This document shows positions 28,959-39,455 of a DNA stretch of 41,934 nt, piece by piece. Position numbers and translations under genes: made by a program. The first letter of the stretch is position 1, and each line of letters opens with the position of its first letter. The stretch covers positions 1 to 41,934 of the IMG/VR virus record IMGVR_UViG_3300030380_002313; one strand, 5' to 3'. Source of the DNA: a virus. The notes under the pieces were generated by a model that searched no databases, was not told the DNA's origin, and was given only the letters and a program-made list of their open reading frames with translations.

Positions 28959-31900
28959 CTAGCCACCCAGCAAATCAAGGATCTCATCAGCACCGGCACC
29001 GCGCCGCTGCCGTTTCATAATCAAACGCCGCCTGTCAGTGTCGTTCTTTAGTTGATCGAACTCCGTCAACAGCATTTTCTGCGCCCGACGCCGATACTTG
29101 TTGACCAGCTTTCGGATCTCAACTACTCGGGGGCTGGTGTAGCCTGACTCCCGGTAGCTCTCGACAGGTAGTGATTGATATTTCTTGGATCGGATAAGGC
29201 GCTCGACAGCCGAACGCATCTTGCGTCCTCCAATGCTGATCTCGCCAGTAAGTTCTTGCCATCGGTCATAGGCAGACTGTCCGTCTTTCGTGAAGTAATC
29301 CCGAAGATCGACGCCGAATCGCATGGGATCAGGCTCGTTCATGGGATACATCAGCGTCTCGATCTCTTTCTCGATAACGCCGCTGCCTACTGTGTTGATA
29401 GAAATGGGCAGCATGTAGTCAACCCAACCAGCGGTCTGGGCCATGCCCTTGCTCATCATCTTCCGAGACAGAGGCTCGCCCAAGAAGTTCCGCTGCTTGT
29501 CCATGCTGTCGTTGAGGAACGGGACACGCCGCTGGATAGAATCCAAGATGCTGTAGGATTCTTTAAGGGTTGGGTCCATCGCTGCGCCCGCGCCCGCCAC
29601 TACGTTAGGGACAATGGTGCCCGCCAAGCGGTTCGCCAGCTTACTCAGGTAGCGGTCGGGATCCTTAACTGCACCGGCCAAGTCAATCAGACCAGAGATA
29701 TAGCTTTTGTCTGAGATGTTCCGCATGACCGACAGGGTCGCTGCATACGACAGGTCAGAAAGATCCTGATCCTTGCTCGCATACCTCGACAGGTCGCTCA
29801 TGTCGCCAATGAAGCCCAGCAGACCTCCGAGCGGATCGAGGCGCTGGAAGCTGACAAAGGTATCTCCGACTCGGATGGAGTATTCCTGCCAGCCCACCGA
29901 TCGTAGAGCCTTCTGAGCCTCGGGATCCTGTGGACCCTTGCCCGTGATGACCCCCGTCCCGGCAACCATCATTGCCGTGCTCGCCAAGGAACCAGCGACC
30001 ATCAGTTGACCAGCGGTCTCCGCAGCAACCTTGGGATCGCTGCTCATCAGCTTGGCCCGTAGGTCTTGGCCCATCTTATCCAGCATGGGAATGCTCTTGC
30101 CCGTAGCTCCCCTAATGAGTTTATCGCTCATCAAAGCCAGCGCGTTCGTCAAGTTCTTGTTGACGATTGGGATAGGCAGACGCTTGTTCGTCTCGATCAG
30201 GATGTTCATCGGGGTTCGGATGAACGGTGCGATCAAGCGAACCGCAGGGTAGGCATCAGCCAGCCCCATCAAGTGGGAACCCGCCTTGGCTAAGAAACCG
30301 TCGCCATCCTCCAGGTTCCTTGTGAATGTTTCGGTCTCTGCGTTCTTCATCGCACGCTCTGCGATGTCGAACATGGACTCACCAGGAGCCAGGGGAACCG
30401 AAGGGGCCGAGGGACCGACAAAGTCCTCGGGGTTTACATCCGCCATCGCCCGCTGCATCCGAGCCTTAATCTCATTATCCCGGTTCGCGGGGTTGACGTA
30501 AGCGTCTATCTCAATGCTTCGCTCGATGTTCTCACGAACCACCTTTTCAGTGGCCGCTTGTCCATTGATAAGGAACTGGCGGGACTTGTGGTGAACCCAG
30601 GCTTCTAGGGCATTACCACTCAGTCCTACGTCCATCTCTCCGACAATACGAAGGTGCTCCGTAATGTCCGACATGTAGAACATCTGCTTGAAGTATTCGT
30701 CACTGCCCGCCATGGCCGCACCCGGAAGCCCAATTATCTTGGACAGAGTTTGACTGATGGCAGACCCCGCATCCTCGGGGGTCGGCAGTTGACGGCGAGC
30801 TACCTCGTTCATGGCCGAAGCACTGCCCGTCAGGTTGCTGCGGCCCGTCCTAGCAGAGACCTTGGCGCTCTCAAAAATCGTAGACAGAGCGGGGCTGTCC
30901 TTAAGCAACGCCGTGTTGGACATCATGGAAGCCCGCCGTCGGGCTGTCCGCATCTGCTGTAAAATGTAGCGAGACATGCCTGCCTTGGCGTCGGGGTTCT
31001 TGCGAAGCGCCGCCTGGAGCCACGCACCCGCAGCTTTCTCCAGGGGAGCAAAGATCCCCATGAGACCCGTAGAGATCAGGTTCGTCGCCAGGGTCGCAGG
31101 CTTAGACAGCAGGCTGAACATGTAGTAGGGCGTGACGCGGTCCATCAGTCCCTTGAGTTGATCCCGAGACGCCATCTCGGCGATCTGTAGGCTGTCCAGG
31201 TCGGCAATACGTCGAGCCATTCGGACCATCTGGGTCCGCCCGCCACGATCAATGACGCCCTTGGCGATCTCGTTGGAGAGCATCCGGTCAACCGTAATGT
31301 TAAACGAGTTGAGGCCGCGACCGAACTCACCGCGAACCTTGCCGTAGGCGACCGCCAAAGCCGAGTATGCGTCCATCTGCTTCATCAGCATGTTGGCGAC
31401 TTGGTCAATCGGTAGGGCAGGATCGCCCTTCATCTTGCTGATCTCAATAGCAGAGATGTTGCCCGACTTCTTTGTCAGGTCTTGGGACAGCTTTTTGATC
31501 TGACCTGCTAAGTGATCCATGACCACAGAAGCAGCCTTGGCTTGGCGGTAAGCAGCCGTGACGTTGCCCGCCGAGTGCATCAGCGTGTTGGCTACAGTAG
31601 TGGGGTCTTGCCCCAACATCCGAGGAAGTTCTGACTTGGCAACGCTGTTAATCAGGTCGTCGTGAGTTTGAACCTTGCCTTCATCAGCGATCTGGCGAAG
31701 ACCAAGGGTTTCAATCAAAGCTACCGCAGTGTGGGCATGGTCAGCACTGGTCTGCTTCTCGATGTTCAGGAGACCGGCTAGCTTCTCCTTAGCAGGGTCT
31801 TCGGCACCTTCTACACCAAGGTCATCCATGCGGCCCTCCCCACGGGCCGTAGCTTCACGGGAAAGCAGCGCATCCGCAGCTTCCTCAAGTTGCTGCTGTG

Positions 31901-33206
31901 TTGTGCCCGTAAGATCGCGTGTCTTCTCGACCGGATCATCCTTGACCAGAGGACTATCGGGATCCCGCTGTTGCTGCTGACGCTGACGCTCCTTCTTGGC
32001 GATGTAGCCCGAGGTAGGAGCTACTTCGATCCGCTTGAGCACGGCGCTGTCGTCAAGAACGTGGGCAACTGTGCGACCGTTTCTTGTCTCGAATAGAACT
32101 TGGTAGCCGCGAGACTTCAAGGCGTCTCGTCTAACCGATAGCCATTCTTCATCGCTCATCCCAGGGGTTCTCCGAATCCCCTCTTGCCTAGCGGTGTGGC
32201 TCTTGGCGACCTTCAGGTCTTTCGTGGGCTTCAGTTGCACCAGACCCAGCCGAGTCTCGGGGACTTCTACGACATCCTGTAGATTGCTGTAGGCACGAAG
32301 AAGACCGCTCGGGTCTTCGGTGTCTACAACCAGAACATCTCCTCCGTTAACATCGACCTCTCCGGGAGCCGCTAGGTCTGCGGGGTTCTCCGTGATGTCT
32401 TCGGGCTTGGTCCTCTCCTGATTGCGCGGGGCTACGGTATCGGCATCCGCTTCGGCTTCCTTAGCCGCATCCGTGGGACCGCCACCGTCACGGGCGGACT
32501 GCACCATGTCGTCAAGGTCTGCATTCTCGGTGCCGTTGACTGCGTCCTCAGCAGCGTCCTCGATGTCCCTCTTAGCACCGTCCATCCCAGCCTGATCTCC
32601 TGATCGACTGGCCTTGTTGAACCGCTTCATGCCCTTGAGCATGGCAAAGATCGGCTCCGAGATGCCGCCAAGAAGAGCGCCTTCTAGCACGTTCTTGATG
32701 CGCCCCTCGACCTCTGTGTCTTCCTCATCTGAAGCCAGCCAGCCAGTGACCGGGTTAGCCAGATCAGGCAGGTCTTGGATCAAGTTGGACAGGCGAGCGT
32801 CATTTCCGTCGAAGACAAAGAAGTCCGCCGTCGCACCAGCAACAGCGCCGCGAGCTATACCAGCAACCTTCCCCGCCCCAGCCAGCACACCTGTGACTTT
32901 AGACAAGTGCCCGACGCCCCACATGCCGGGGAGGAACCCCACCATGAACTGCGTGGTTCCCTCTAGGAATCCCGCAACGGCTCCGGTGGATCGACCAAGA
33001 CCAAAGTTGTCTTGGATGTCGGCACCGAAAAGGTTCGCAAGACCCGCAGCCGCCCCAGCAACGCCACGGACGGGAGCGTAAAGAAGCTCAAAGTCGTCTG
33101 TCTCTTCTCGCGATGCCAGTTCTTTCTGGCGAAGCTCTTCCTCTTTAATCCTGCGCTTGCGCTGACGCTCTTCGTAGTCCTCAATGTAGGAAGTATATTC
33201 GCTCAT
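28959..33206 (-). CDS. Large internal virion protein (T7 gp16-like)
   Basis: 1415 residues (T7 gp16 is 1318). It would be ejected into the cell with the DNA and form part of the trans-envelope channel. The first 40 residues are charged, followed by glycine/alanine-rich hydrophobic parts (VRGVAGAAAGLANLFGADIQ, LAGAGKVAGIARGAVAGATA) that could enter membranes, an acidic low-complexity part near 215-290, and a long helical C-terminal half with PFIRTPMNILIETNKRLPIP. I see no transglycosylase active site of the T7 gp16 N-terminus, so peptidoglycan cutting may be absent or elsewhere. It overlaps the gp15-like gene by one base. Confidence 0.88.
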   Translation of the reverse strand: MSEYTSYIEDYEERQRKRRIKEEELRQKELASREETDDFELLYAPVRGVAGAAAGLANLFGADIQDNFGLGRSTGAVAGFLEGTTQFMVGFLPGMWGVGHLSKVTGVLAGAGKVAGIARGAVAGATADFFVFDGNDARLSNLIQDLPDLANPVTGWLASDEEDTEVEGRIKNVLEGALLGGISEPIFAMLKGMKRFNKASRSGDQAGMDGAKRDIEDAAEDAVNGTENADLDDMVQSARDGGGPTDAAKEAEADADTVAPRNQERTKPEDITENPADLAAPGEVDVNGGDVLVVDTEDPSGLLRAYSNLQDVVEVPETRLGLVQLKPTKDLKVAKSHTARQEGIRRTPGMSDEEWLSVRRDALKSRGYQVLFETRNGRTVAHVLDDSAVLKRIEVAPTSGYIAKKERQRQQQQRDPDSPLVKDDPVEKTRDLTGTTQQQLEEAADALLSREATARGEGRMDDLGVEGAEDPAKEKLAGLLNIEKQTSADHAHTAVALIETLGLRQIADEGKVQTHDDLINSVAKSELPRMLGQDPTTVANTLMHSAGNVTAAYRQAKAASVVMDHLAGQIKKLSQDLTKKSGNISAIEISKMKGDPALPIDQVANMLMKQMDAYSALAVAYGKVRGEFGRGLNSFNITVDRMLSNEIAKGVIDRGGRTQMVRMARRIADLDSLQIAEMASRDQLKGLMDRVTPYYMFSLLSKPATLATNLISTGLMGIFAPLEKAAGAWLQAALRKNPDAKAGMSRYILQQMRTARRRASMMSNTALLKDSPALSTIFESAKVSARTGRSNLTGSASAMNEVARRQLPTPEDAGSAISQTLSKIIGLPGAAMAGSDEYFKQMFYMSDITEHLRIVGEMDVGLSGNALEAWVHHKSRQFLINGQAATEKVVRENIERSIEIDAYVNPANRDNEIKARMQRAMADVNPEDFVGPSAPSVPLAPGESMFDIAERAMKNAETETFTRNLEDGDGFLAKAGSHLMGLADAYPAVRLIAPFIRTPMNILIETNKRLPIPIVNKNLTNALALMSDKLIRGATGKSIPMLDKMGQDLRAKLMSSDPKVAAETAGQLMVAGSLASTAMMVAGTGVITGKGPQDPEAQKALRSVGWQEYSIRVGDTFVSFQRLDPLGGLLGFIGDMSDLSRYASKDQDLSDLSYAATLSVMRNISDKSYISGLIDLAGAVKDPDRYLSKLANRLAGTIVPNVVAGAGAAMDPTLKESYSILDSIQRRVPFLNDSMDKQRNFLGEPLSRKMMSKGMAQTAGWVDYMLPISINTVGSGVIEKEIETLMYPMNEPDPMRFGVDLRDYFTKDGQSAYDRWQELTGEISIGGRKMRSAVERLIRSKKYQSLPVESYRESGYTSPRVVEIRKLVNKYRRRAQKMLLTEFDQLKNDTDRRRLIMKRQRRGAGADEILDLLGG

Positions 33207-35893
33207 TACTTATCCCCCAATACCTTCCGGCGGAACTCGGATTCCAGCAGGTTGTTGTTACGGAACTTGATTAAGCCGTCCTCCCTTCTCACCGATGAGG
33301 GATCAGGCGTCTGCATTCTCTTTATGAAGTTCTGCACATTCACGTTTTCAGAAGTCATCTTTTCCTGAACATTGTGAAAGTGTTGAATTGTCTCCTGCTC
33401 AGTGTTGATCTTTAGGAAGTTGAAGGCTTGCTTGGCGGTATCGCTCAGTTGCCATGTGCCTTCCTCGTCCTTGAAGACATGGCTGGCGAGTTCCCCGCGT
33501 GACGTAAAGTATGGGCTGGACTCATAGGTGAGTGTCATCTCCTTTAAGTCCATGCCAAGGTGCTTACCCTCGGCTAATGAAGCTAAGGGCACCCCATAGT
33601 TGAGGGTGTGCGCCCGCAGGTATTTCTTGGCAACACCTGGATCCGGGAACTCTGCGAACGCGGGCCTCCGAAAACCATCAGTTACAGTCTTAACTGAAGC
33701 TAAAGCCCGAATATATATACTATCGTGCGCTACAGGCTTAGTGGGATCAATGTCTGGCAATCGTTCGTCAAGGTCGCCCCCAGGTTTGACTTCCTTATAA
33801 CGAAGGACATAGTCGTGGGCTGCTTTTAAGTAGAAGTCCGCTCCCATAAAATAATCGAAGGAGAAGAACGACGGCTCTGGAGGCAGTGCTCGTGCAATTT
33901 CTTCATAAGCCGACCTAATATTAATTTTAGCATGTATCGGGATAGCCTGACCCTCGGTTTCCTTTGCCTGTAGGCCCGTTGCGTTCCTGCGGTCATCTGC
34001 CGCCTGCTGCCTTTCCCGATCCTCTTCAAGTCGATTTTCTAGTGCTTGCCTCTGCACGGGATTTTTTAATTCCTGAACTCGCGTCGTCAGGTGTAGAGCG
34101 GCCTCTGCTTCGGTCATTCTCCGAAACTTATCACGCTCTTTGTCGGACATTCCGGCAAAGATGTAGTCAAGAACATCGCTGTATAGTTGGTTCCTTTTTT
34201 CCTCGTCGTAGTTTTCTTTCTGACTGGCGGCAACGTCATCAATGTTAGAGCGAATAGCTCCAGACATGCCTGAGCGTCCCTCTGCCATCCAGAAAGCCGT
34301 CTTGTCAATACGCTGGCTATCTGCTTGTGCCCTGAGGCGGTCATTAACTGCCTCGGTGTAGGCGTCCCGCATTGCTTGGCTCCTTTCCTTGACTGTTCCC
34401 TTAGTCGAGGTAAAGGTTCGCACCAGTTCTGGCATGATGTCTGCCTCTGCGATACCTGCGGGAATCTTCTGCTGGCTAAGGAACCTACTGACCCTGGCAT
34501 CTGCTTGCGCTGGGTCTGTGCTGCTCTCGATGTCACCCATCAGGCGGTTACGAGTTTCCGCACTGATCTTGCGATCTTTATATGCTTGATCGACTAGGTC
34601 GATTACGTCGGGGCTAAGGTTTCTGATGTTAGCCTCCAGAGATATCACCATCTCGCGGTCGTCCGGGCGCAAAGCCTCTCGGTCAGCGCGGGCTAGTCTC
34701 TTGGCTTCTTGCAGGGCTGTGTAAGCACGATTAGGGCTTAGGCCAGCTTTCGTGTAGATGGCCTGCACGTCGGACAGCTTACCTTTTAGTAAATTACTTA
34801 ATTGCTCTTCTGTTAGGCGTGCTTCGTTTTGTTGCTCCTGGGCATAGATTTCTCCAGCTAAAAACCCTTGGACATCTGCGTTGACTTGAGAAGACCTAAT
34901 TTGAAGAGCAGGGTTTTGCGCCCTAGCTGTTAGCTTGGCTTCAACTACCCTTTGCAAATCAGCTTGTTGCTCTGCGTCTAGCAACCCCGCATCCTCAACA
35001 GCCGTTAGGATTTCAAGGGCATCCTCTTCAGACATCTCCTCTGAATCAATCTCAGCGACCATCCTGTCACTGAGAGCAGCCTGTAGTTTCACCCGAGCAA
35101 CATTCTGGTTTGTCGCTGACAGAGTTTTCATCACCTGTCTAGCGTTGTCTATAGCCTGAAGCTGTTCGTCTTCGTCCCCCATAGTGACGGCCTGGGCCAC
35201 CATTCCCGCAGCCTGGGCCAAGATTGCCGTCGTCTTGGCTTCGTGCTGCCGGTCGCGGCGTGCAGCCATTGCCGCATTACGCTCGTCATCCAGCGGCCTC
35301 AGTACGCTCAAGAGAATTGGAACTTGAGACTGGTTTAGCCGACCCTCTGAAAGTAGTTCAGCAATGTATTCTTGCTTTCTCTCGTTGTAGGCGGCTAGCT
35401 TCTCCTCTTCAGGAAGGTTGACGATGGATTCCAAAAACTCAGGATCCTCCATCATGGCGGCATACCCGGTATCATCGGGCAGACGAGCTACCTCGAAGCG
35501 GGCGATGGATTGCAGCAGTTGGGGGTTACTAGCATCGGGAACGCCAGCTTGGTGCAGCAAACCCGTAATCTTCAGTTGCAGGTCTTCATCAGCTAGGCCC
35601 GACTTGTAGAGTTCCAGTTCTTTCTTGGACAGATTCTTAAGCACCTCAGAGGCAACCGGGGCATACCTGTCTGCCTCTTGTCTCTGCGCCCTTTGTTCAG
35701 CCTCGTTAGCTCGTTTTTCTTGTTTCTTACTCTTCTCTGCCTGACGATAGGCGGCATCCGCCGACATCAGGGATTGAGACAGTTGCATCAACCCGTCCCA
35801 ACTCTGATTACTCTGCTCGGGGCCGGGGTTTGCCGGGGTAACAAAGGCATCAACCGGAGTGGCTACCGGACGCAAACGCTTTCTAGTTGCCAT
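33206..35893 (-). CDS. Internal virion protein (T7 gp15-like)
   Basis: About 895 residues from the ATG at 35893 (MATRKRLRPVATPVDAFVTP), which overlaps the gp14-like stop by 11 bases with AAGGGA just before it; a start 72 bases upstream would lie inside the gp14 gene and encodes a Thr/Pro-rich stretch. The body is almost entirely helical and rich in Ala, Glu, Gln and Arg, like T7 gp15 (747 residues), which forms the core ring and part of the ejection channel. It lies between gp14 and gp16 homologues, in T7 order. Confidence 0.87.
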   Translation of the reverse strand: MATRKRLRPVATPVDAFVTPANPGPEQSNQSWDGLMQLSQSLMSADAAYRQAEKSKKQEKRANEAEQRAQRQEADRYAPVASEVLKNLSKKELELYKSGLADEDLQLKITGLLHQAGVPDASNPQLLQSIARFEVARLPDDTGYAAMMEDPEFLESIVNLPEEEKLAAYNERKQEYIAELLSEGRLNQSQVPILLSVLRPLDDERNAAMAARRDRQHEAKTTAILAQAAGMVAQAVTMGDEDEQLQAIDNARQVMKTLSATNQNVARVKLQAALSDRMVAEIDSEEMSEEDALEILTAVEDAGLLDAEQQADLQRVVEAKLTARAQNPALQIRSSQVNADVQGFLAGEIYAQEQQNEARLTEEQLSNLLKGKLSDVQAIYTKAGLSPNRAYTALQEAKRLARADREALRPDDREMVISLEANIRNLSPDVIDLVDQAYKDRKISAETRNRLMGDIESSTDPAQADARVSRFLSQQKIPAGIAEADIMPELVRTFTSTKGTVKERSQAMRDAYTEAVNDRLRAQADSQRIDKTAFWMAEGRSGMSGAIRSNIDDVAASQKENYDEEKRNQLYSDVLDYIFAGMSDKERDKFRRMTEAEAALHLTTRVQELKNPVQRQALENRLEEDRERQQAADDRRNATGLQAKETEGQAIPIHAKINIRSAYEEIARALPPEPSFFSFDYFMGADFYLKAAHDYVLRYKEVKPGGDLDERLPDIDPTKPVAHDSIYIRALASVKTVTDGFRRPAFAEFPDPGVAKKYLRAHTLNYGVPLASLAEGKHLGMDLKEMTLTYESSPYFTSRGELASHVFKDEEGTWQLSDTAKQAFNFLKINTEQETIQHFHNVQEKMTSENVNVQNFIKRMQTPDPSSVRREDGLIKFRNNNLLESEFRRKVLGDK

Positions 35894-36467
35894 TGGATCC
35901 CTTGTTACTGGTGTTGTTACTGGTGTTGGGGGTGTTCCTTGCAGCACGGTAAGAGCCGTAGGCACCGATGCCTTGGCCCAGAGTTCCGATCATACGGCCA
36001 TAGTCAATGCCTTGGATCGGGCTAGGCATCGCAGCATTCAGGCGCGACTGTTGGTTGGCTAGGATTTGATCGACCCCGCGCATGATCTGGTTCTCCTCAA
36101 ACGTCAGGTTGCGTGCATCAATCGCAGCATCCTGAGCGGCTTGGACAGCCAGACCGGCACGAAGATCATCGACAACACCTTCAGACAAACCGACAGTCTC
36201 CGCGCCAACGCGCAGGGTGGCCTTGGCCTTCTCTAGTTCCTGAGAGGTTCGCAGGCTCTCTTCAGTAGCCGCTGCCCGCACTTGGTTCAGTTGCTCTAGT
36301 TGAGCCACGTAGCTGCCCTCAGCGGCAGCAGCAGCGTTCTGTTCTGTAGCTCGCGCAAGTTTGCCTTGATATTCTGACTGCTTGTTAGCGTTGTCTGCTT
36401 GCTGAACAGCGGTTCCCGCAGCACTGACAATTGCCAGACCAAGACCTATCAGACCTGGGTTACACAT
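35883..36467 (-). CDS. Internal virion protein (T7 gp14-like)
   Basis: 194 residues (T7 gp14 is 196). It begins with a hydrophobic helix MCNPGLIGLGLAIVSAAGTA, then a long alanine/glutamine-rich helix and an Asn/Ser/Thr-rich tail NTPNTSNNTSNKGSNGN. The length, N-terminal hydrophobic helix and position are as in T7 gp14, which inserts into the outer membrane on infection. Confidence 0.88.
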   Translation of the reverse strand: MCNPGLIGLGLAIVSAAGTAVQQADNANKQSEYQGKLARATEQNAAAAAEGSYVAQLEQLNQVRAAATEESLRTSQELEKAKATLRVGAETVGLSEGVVDDLRAGLAVQAAQDAAIDARNLTFEENQIMRGVDQILANQQSRLNAAMPSPIQGIDYGRMIGTLGQGIGAYGSYRAARNTPNTSNNTSNKGSNGN

Positions 36468-36906
36468 TGGTTATCCTCCCGAACTCGATGAATGGGCCAA
36501 CCTTCTTGAAGAAGGAGAAGCCCAACCACTTGAGCCACTTAATATGTAAGGTGTTATCTTGATGAATGTAGTTGCTGACGGACTTGTAGTTCTTGGTGAT
36601 CTCAGCCAGCCACTTCTCAGATTCCCGGAGGAACTGAGTCCTGACCTTTAGGATCCTGTCGGTCCCGAGGAACCAGATGTTCCCCGCGCCAGGGTAGCGA
36701 CCGTCTGGGACGACGCCGAACATGCCGCAGCATGACCCGTCTACTTCCACAGCTAGACAGGGGAGAGACATCCGAAGACCTCTCTCTAAGGATTGCTTAG
36801 GTCCGTAGTTGCTTGCCTCGATCTCTAGGAGATCCGCAGGCCGAAGCCCGTCAGCCAGCATCTCGTCCACATCGGACGGCTTGGCTTCTCTGACTACACC
36901 CCTCAT
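36460..36906 (-). CDS. gp13-like internal protein (DUF2833, acetyltransferase-like fold)
   Basis: 148 residues (T7 gp13 is 138). Features: MRGVVREAKPSDVDEMLADG, PCLAVEVDGSCCGMFGVVPD, PGAGNIWFLGTDRI and NYIHQDNTLHIKWLKWLGF, the GNAT-like pattern of the T7 gp13 family. It is needed for virion assembly in T7 but is not a stable virion component; any enzyme activity is unproven. It lies between tail tube B and gp14, as in T7. Confidence 0.88.
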   Translation of the reverse strand: MRGVVREAKPSDVDEMLADGLRPADLLEIEASNYGPKQSLERGLRMSLPCLAVEVDGSCCGMFGVVPDGRYPGAGNIWFLGTDRILKVRTQFLRESEKWLAEITKNYKSVSNYIHQDNTLHIKWLKWLGFSFFKKVGPFIEFGRITNV

Positions 36907-39452
36907 CGAGAACCTCTAGCTCGCGTAATGCGAGCAGCTAAATCAGCCGTGACCAACTGGAGAGGACCAGGGCTGGTAGACTGGAAACTAATGGTCCTCT
37001 CATCAGCACGACCCCGAACTCCAAACCGCAAGGATCCAGAGGACAGGGTGAAGTTCTGGTAGTTGGTGCCGTCGCCCAGGAACTTGCCCATCATCGAGGT
37101 GCGATAGGCAGTCCCATCCCGACCTGTGATGACGATGTCGAACTCCGAGGAGTCCTGGTAGTTGATGACCCCGGAGTCCAGAAAGAGATCCTGGCCGACC
37201 ACAGGGGCTTGGTTCTGGTCTGATCGGTAAATCTTGGACAGATCGTGCCGGAACGAGAACGGCGACCCCAAGAAAAGATCCTTGTTCTGGTGGTCACCCT
37301 CAAGTGTCACGGTGCTGTTGGAAGTATCTACGCTTAACACCCGGATCTCTTTGAGGGTCCGCTTCTCTAAGCAACGAATGTCTGCTGTAGGTGTGAACGG
37401 CATAGAAACCACCGTGTTGAAGGTCATCCCGCTGGTCAGACTGGTGGTGATGTCATCCTCATCCACTCGGCAGTCCAGGTGGACCCGCCCACCCGCAGGG
37501 TCTTCTGCATGATAGGCACAGTCCATCTTTAGCAGGCGAGTAGAGGATCCGTAGGACAGCACGACATACAAGATCGACTCCTCAAACCACACCGAGACTA
37601 TGCTAGGGTCATTGGGCCAGACCCACTTCTGCCAAGCCTGCATCACCCGCTCGCCACGGTTCATGTAGTCCGTGTAGACCCACAGGGTATCCGGGGTCTT
37701 GTCAGAGACGCCGACCATCATGTCAGCCTGGGGGCTGGCGCTCAGGTGCCAGAGGTTCTCGATGTAGTCCGAGGCCACCGCCGTAAGATCAAGGCGGTCC
37801 AGGCTAGGGCGCCGCTCACCAGCCACGCGGAACTCGTAGATAGCCGCCTTTCCCCCTCGGATGTTGGAGGTGACTAGGGCATCCTTGCGCCGCAGTGGCA
37901 GCGAGGTGGGCGAAGCATCATACTGACCGCCCTGAATAAACGAGGCAGACGAAGGAGTCAGCGGACCCTCGGATCTTACGACGTATTGGCGACCGTTGGA
38001 GAACACCACCACGTCAGAACCCAGCGGAGCTACGTGAGTCAGCTTGGCGTCGTCCTTCTGGTCCGCTGCCAGTTCAATCCGGTCGCTGTCCAGAATGTTA
38101 AGGACCGACACTCGGAAAAAATTGAACGGCTCCCGAGTCTCCGAGAAAATCAAAGCATCGTCGGACAGCAGCCCCATGCGCCCTTCGTGAAAGCACAGGT
38201 CTCGGATGCTCTTCCCAACAAACTTGGGGTTCTTGTTAGTGTATTCCTTGTCCCCGGCGATCCGGTCGGCCCACTTGGGAATGGTATACTCTGTGCCTGC
38301 AATTTGATAAGTATGGCCGTCTAGTGGGCTGAACTGCCATTCTCCATTGGGCTGGCGGAAGATGACGTGAGGCATAGTCACGGGATCAAATGATTTGTTG
38401 ATCCCTGGCTTGGCCGTTTCTTCCCAATACCCGTCCGACCAATCTCCGATTTGCTTGTCTTCTTGAGTGTCTCGGAACGCAACCCAATACGAAGCCGCAA
38501 CATCCTCGGGGTTGCCGAGAATCTCTACAGCCATGCCCACCCTAGCATGCACCGGCAAATCCGAGAATAACTGCTCGGATCGGTGGGCTGTTTTCATCAG
38601 CGTATCGCCCCGATCATCAGTCACGCGCATTTCAAAGGGCGTCCCGTCTAGCCGCTGGATGCTGATAGTGCTGCCGCTGTGTTGAACATCCCAGTCAGTA
38701 GAGGGTAGACCACCCGATATACCCGCGATCACTACAGTCTTGCCGATGTAAGTAGATTGGCCAGTGTCGAGGAGTTCAAAAATGCCTTTAGCAATAGCCT
38801 TGGTTCGGATGCTTTGCTCTGCTGACGACGTGCTCGTTGTAGATCCCCCATTTGGATCGCTTCCGTCTGCTCCCCAAGTTTCTAGTTGAACCGTAATACT
38901 TTGGTTGTTAGTGGGATCCGTAATCTCTACTTCATAAACACTACTGTAAGCGCCAGAATTGACTTGCAGTATTGCGATGCTTGCGTCCCAAGTAGTCACG
39001 GTGTCGCTAGACTCTGCGGTGACTTTGGTAGAATTAAGAACTACAGTGTAGTCACCCAACGTCAGAAACTTGAGGTCTGACCTGGGAGCAGGGGTGCTGA
39101 GGTAGTTGAAATCAGAACCAGAAGCGATCCCCCCTAGATTGTTGCGGATAGTCTTAGTATCAGACGGATCGTCAATATCGTAAACTTGCAGGGAACTACC
39201 ATTCGTGGCGATAAGGTAGTCTCCGCTTGTATCCTTGGCTACGTGGGTAGTGGACTCTCCACTAGGAAAACCCACCATAACTCCGCAGTATTCCGATGGT
39301 GGTCGCTTACGTAGTCCTTCCACCACAGATGCTACGGCGTTAGTCGATACTTCGGCTTGCTGAGGCAGACGTAGCGCGTCGGGCTGAGAGCTAACACCGC
39401 CCGTCAGTGTTGGTATGGGAATCGATACAGATAGCGGCCCTCTTGTGGACAT
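36903..39452 (-). CDS. Tail tubular protein B (T7 gp12-like)
   Basis: 849 residues (T7 gp12 is 794). The start STRGPLSVSIPIPTLTGGVS with SSQPDALRLPQQAEVSTNAV is the conserved gp12 N-terminus, and GLRKRPPSEYCG and DRIAGDKEYTNKNPKFVGKS, DLCFHEGRMGLLSDDALIFS follow as in other T7-like nozzles. It forms the distal tail nozzle and is beta-propeller-rich. It ends overlapping the gp13-like gene by four bases. Confidence 0.94.
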   Translation of the reverse strand: MSTRGPLSVSIPIPTLTGGVSSQPDALRLPQQAEVSTNAVASVVEGLRKRPPSEYCGVMVGFPSGESTTHVAKDTSGDYLIATNGSSLQVYDIDDPSDTKTIRNNLGGIASGSDFNYLSTPAPRSDLKFLTLGDYTVVLNSTKVTAESSDTVTTWDASIAILQVNSGAYSSVYEVEITDPTNNQSITVQLETWGADGSDPNGGSTTSTSSAEQSIRTKAIAKGIFELLDTGQSTYIGKTVVIAGISGGLPSTDWDVQHSGSTISIQRLDGTPFEMRVTDDRGDTLMKTAHRSEQLFSDLPVHARVGMAVEILGNPEDVAASYWVAFRDTQEDKQIGDWSDGYWEETAKPGINKSFDPVTMPHVIFRQPNGEWQFSPLDGHTYQIAGTEYTIPKWADRIAGDKEYTNKNPKFVGKSIRDLCFHEGRMGLLSDDALIFSETREPFNFFRVSVLNILDSDRIELAADQKDDAKLTHVAPLGSDVVVFSNGRQYVVRSEGPLTPSSASFIQGGQYDASPTSLPLRRKDALVTSNIRGGKAAIYEFRVAGERRPSLDRLDLTAVASDYIENLWHLSASPQADMMVGVSDKTPDTLWVYTDYMNRGERVMQAWQKWVWPNDPSIVSVWFEESILYVVLSYGSSTRLLKMDCAYHAEDPAGGRVHLDCRVDEDDITTSLTSGMTFNTVVSMPFTPTADIRCLEKRTLKEIRVLSVDTSNSTVTLEGDHQNKDLFLGSPFSFRHDLSKIYRSDQNQAPVVGQDLFLDSGVINYQDSSEFDIVITGRDGTAYRTSMMGKFLGDGTNYQNFTLSSGSLRFGVRGRADERTISFQSTSPGPLQLVTADLAARITRARGSR

Positions 39453-39455
39453 AGA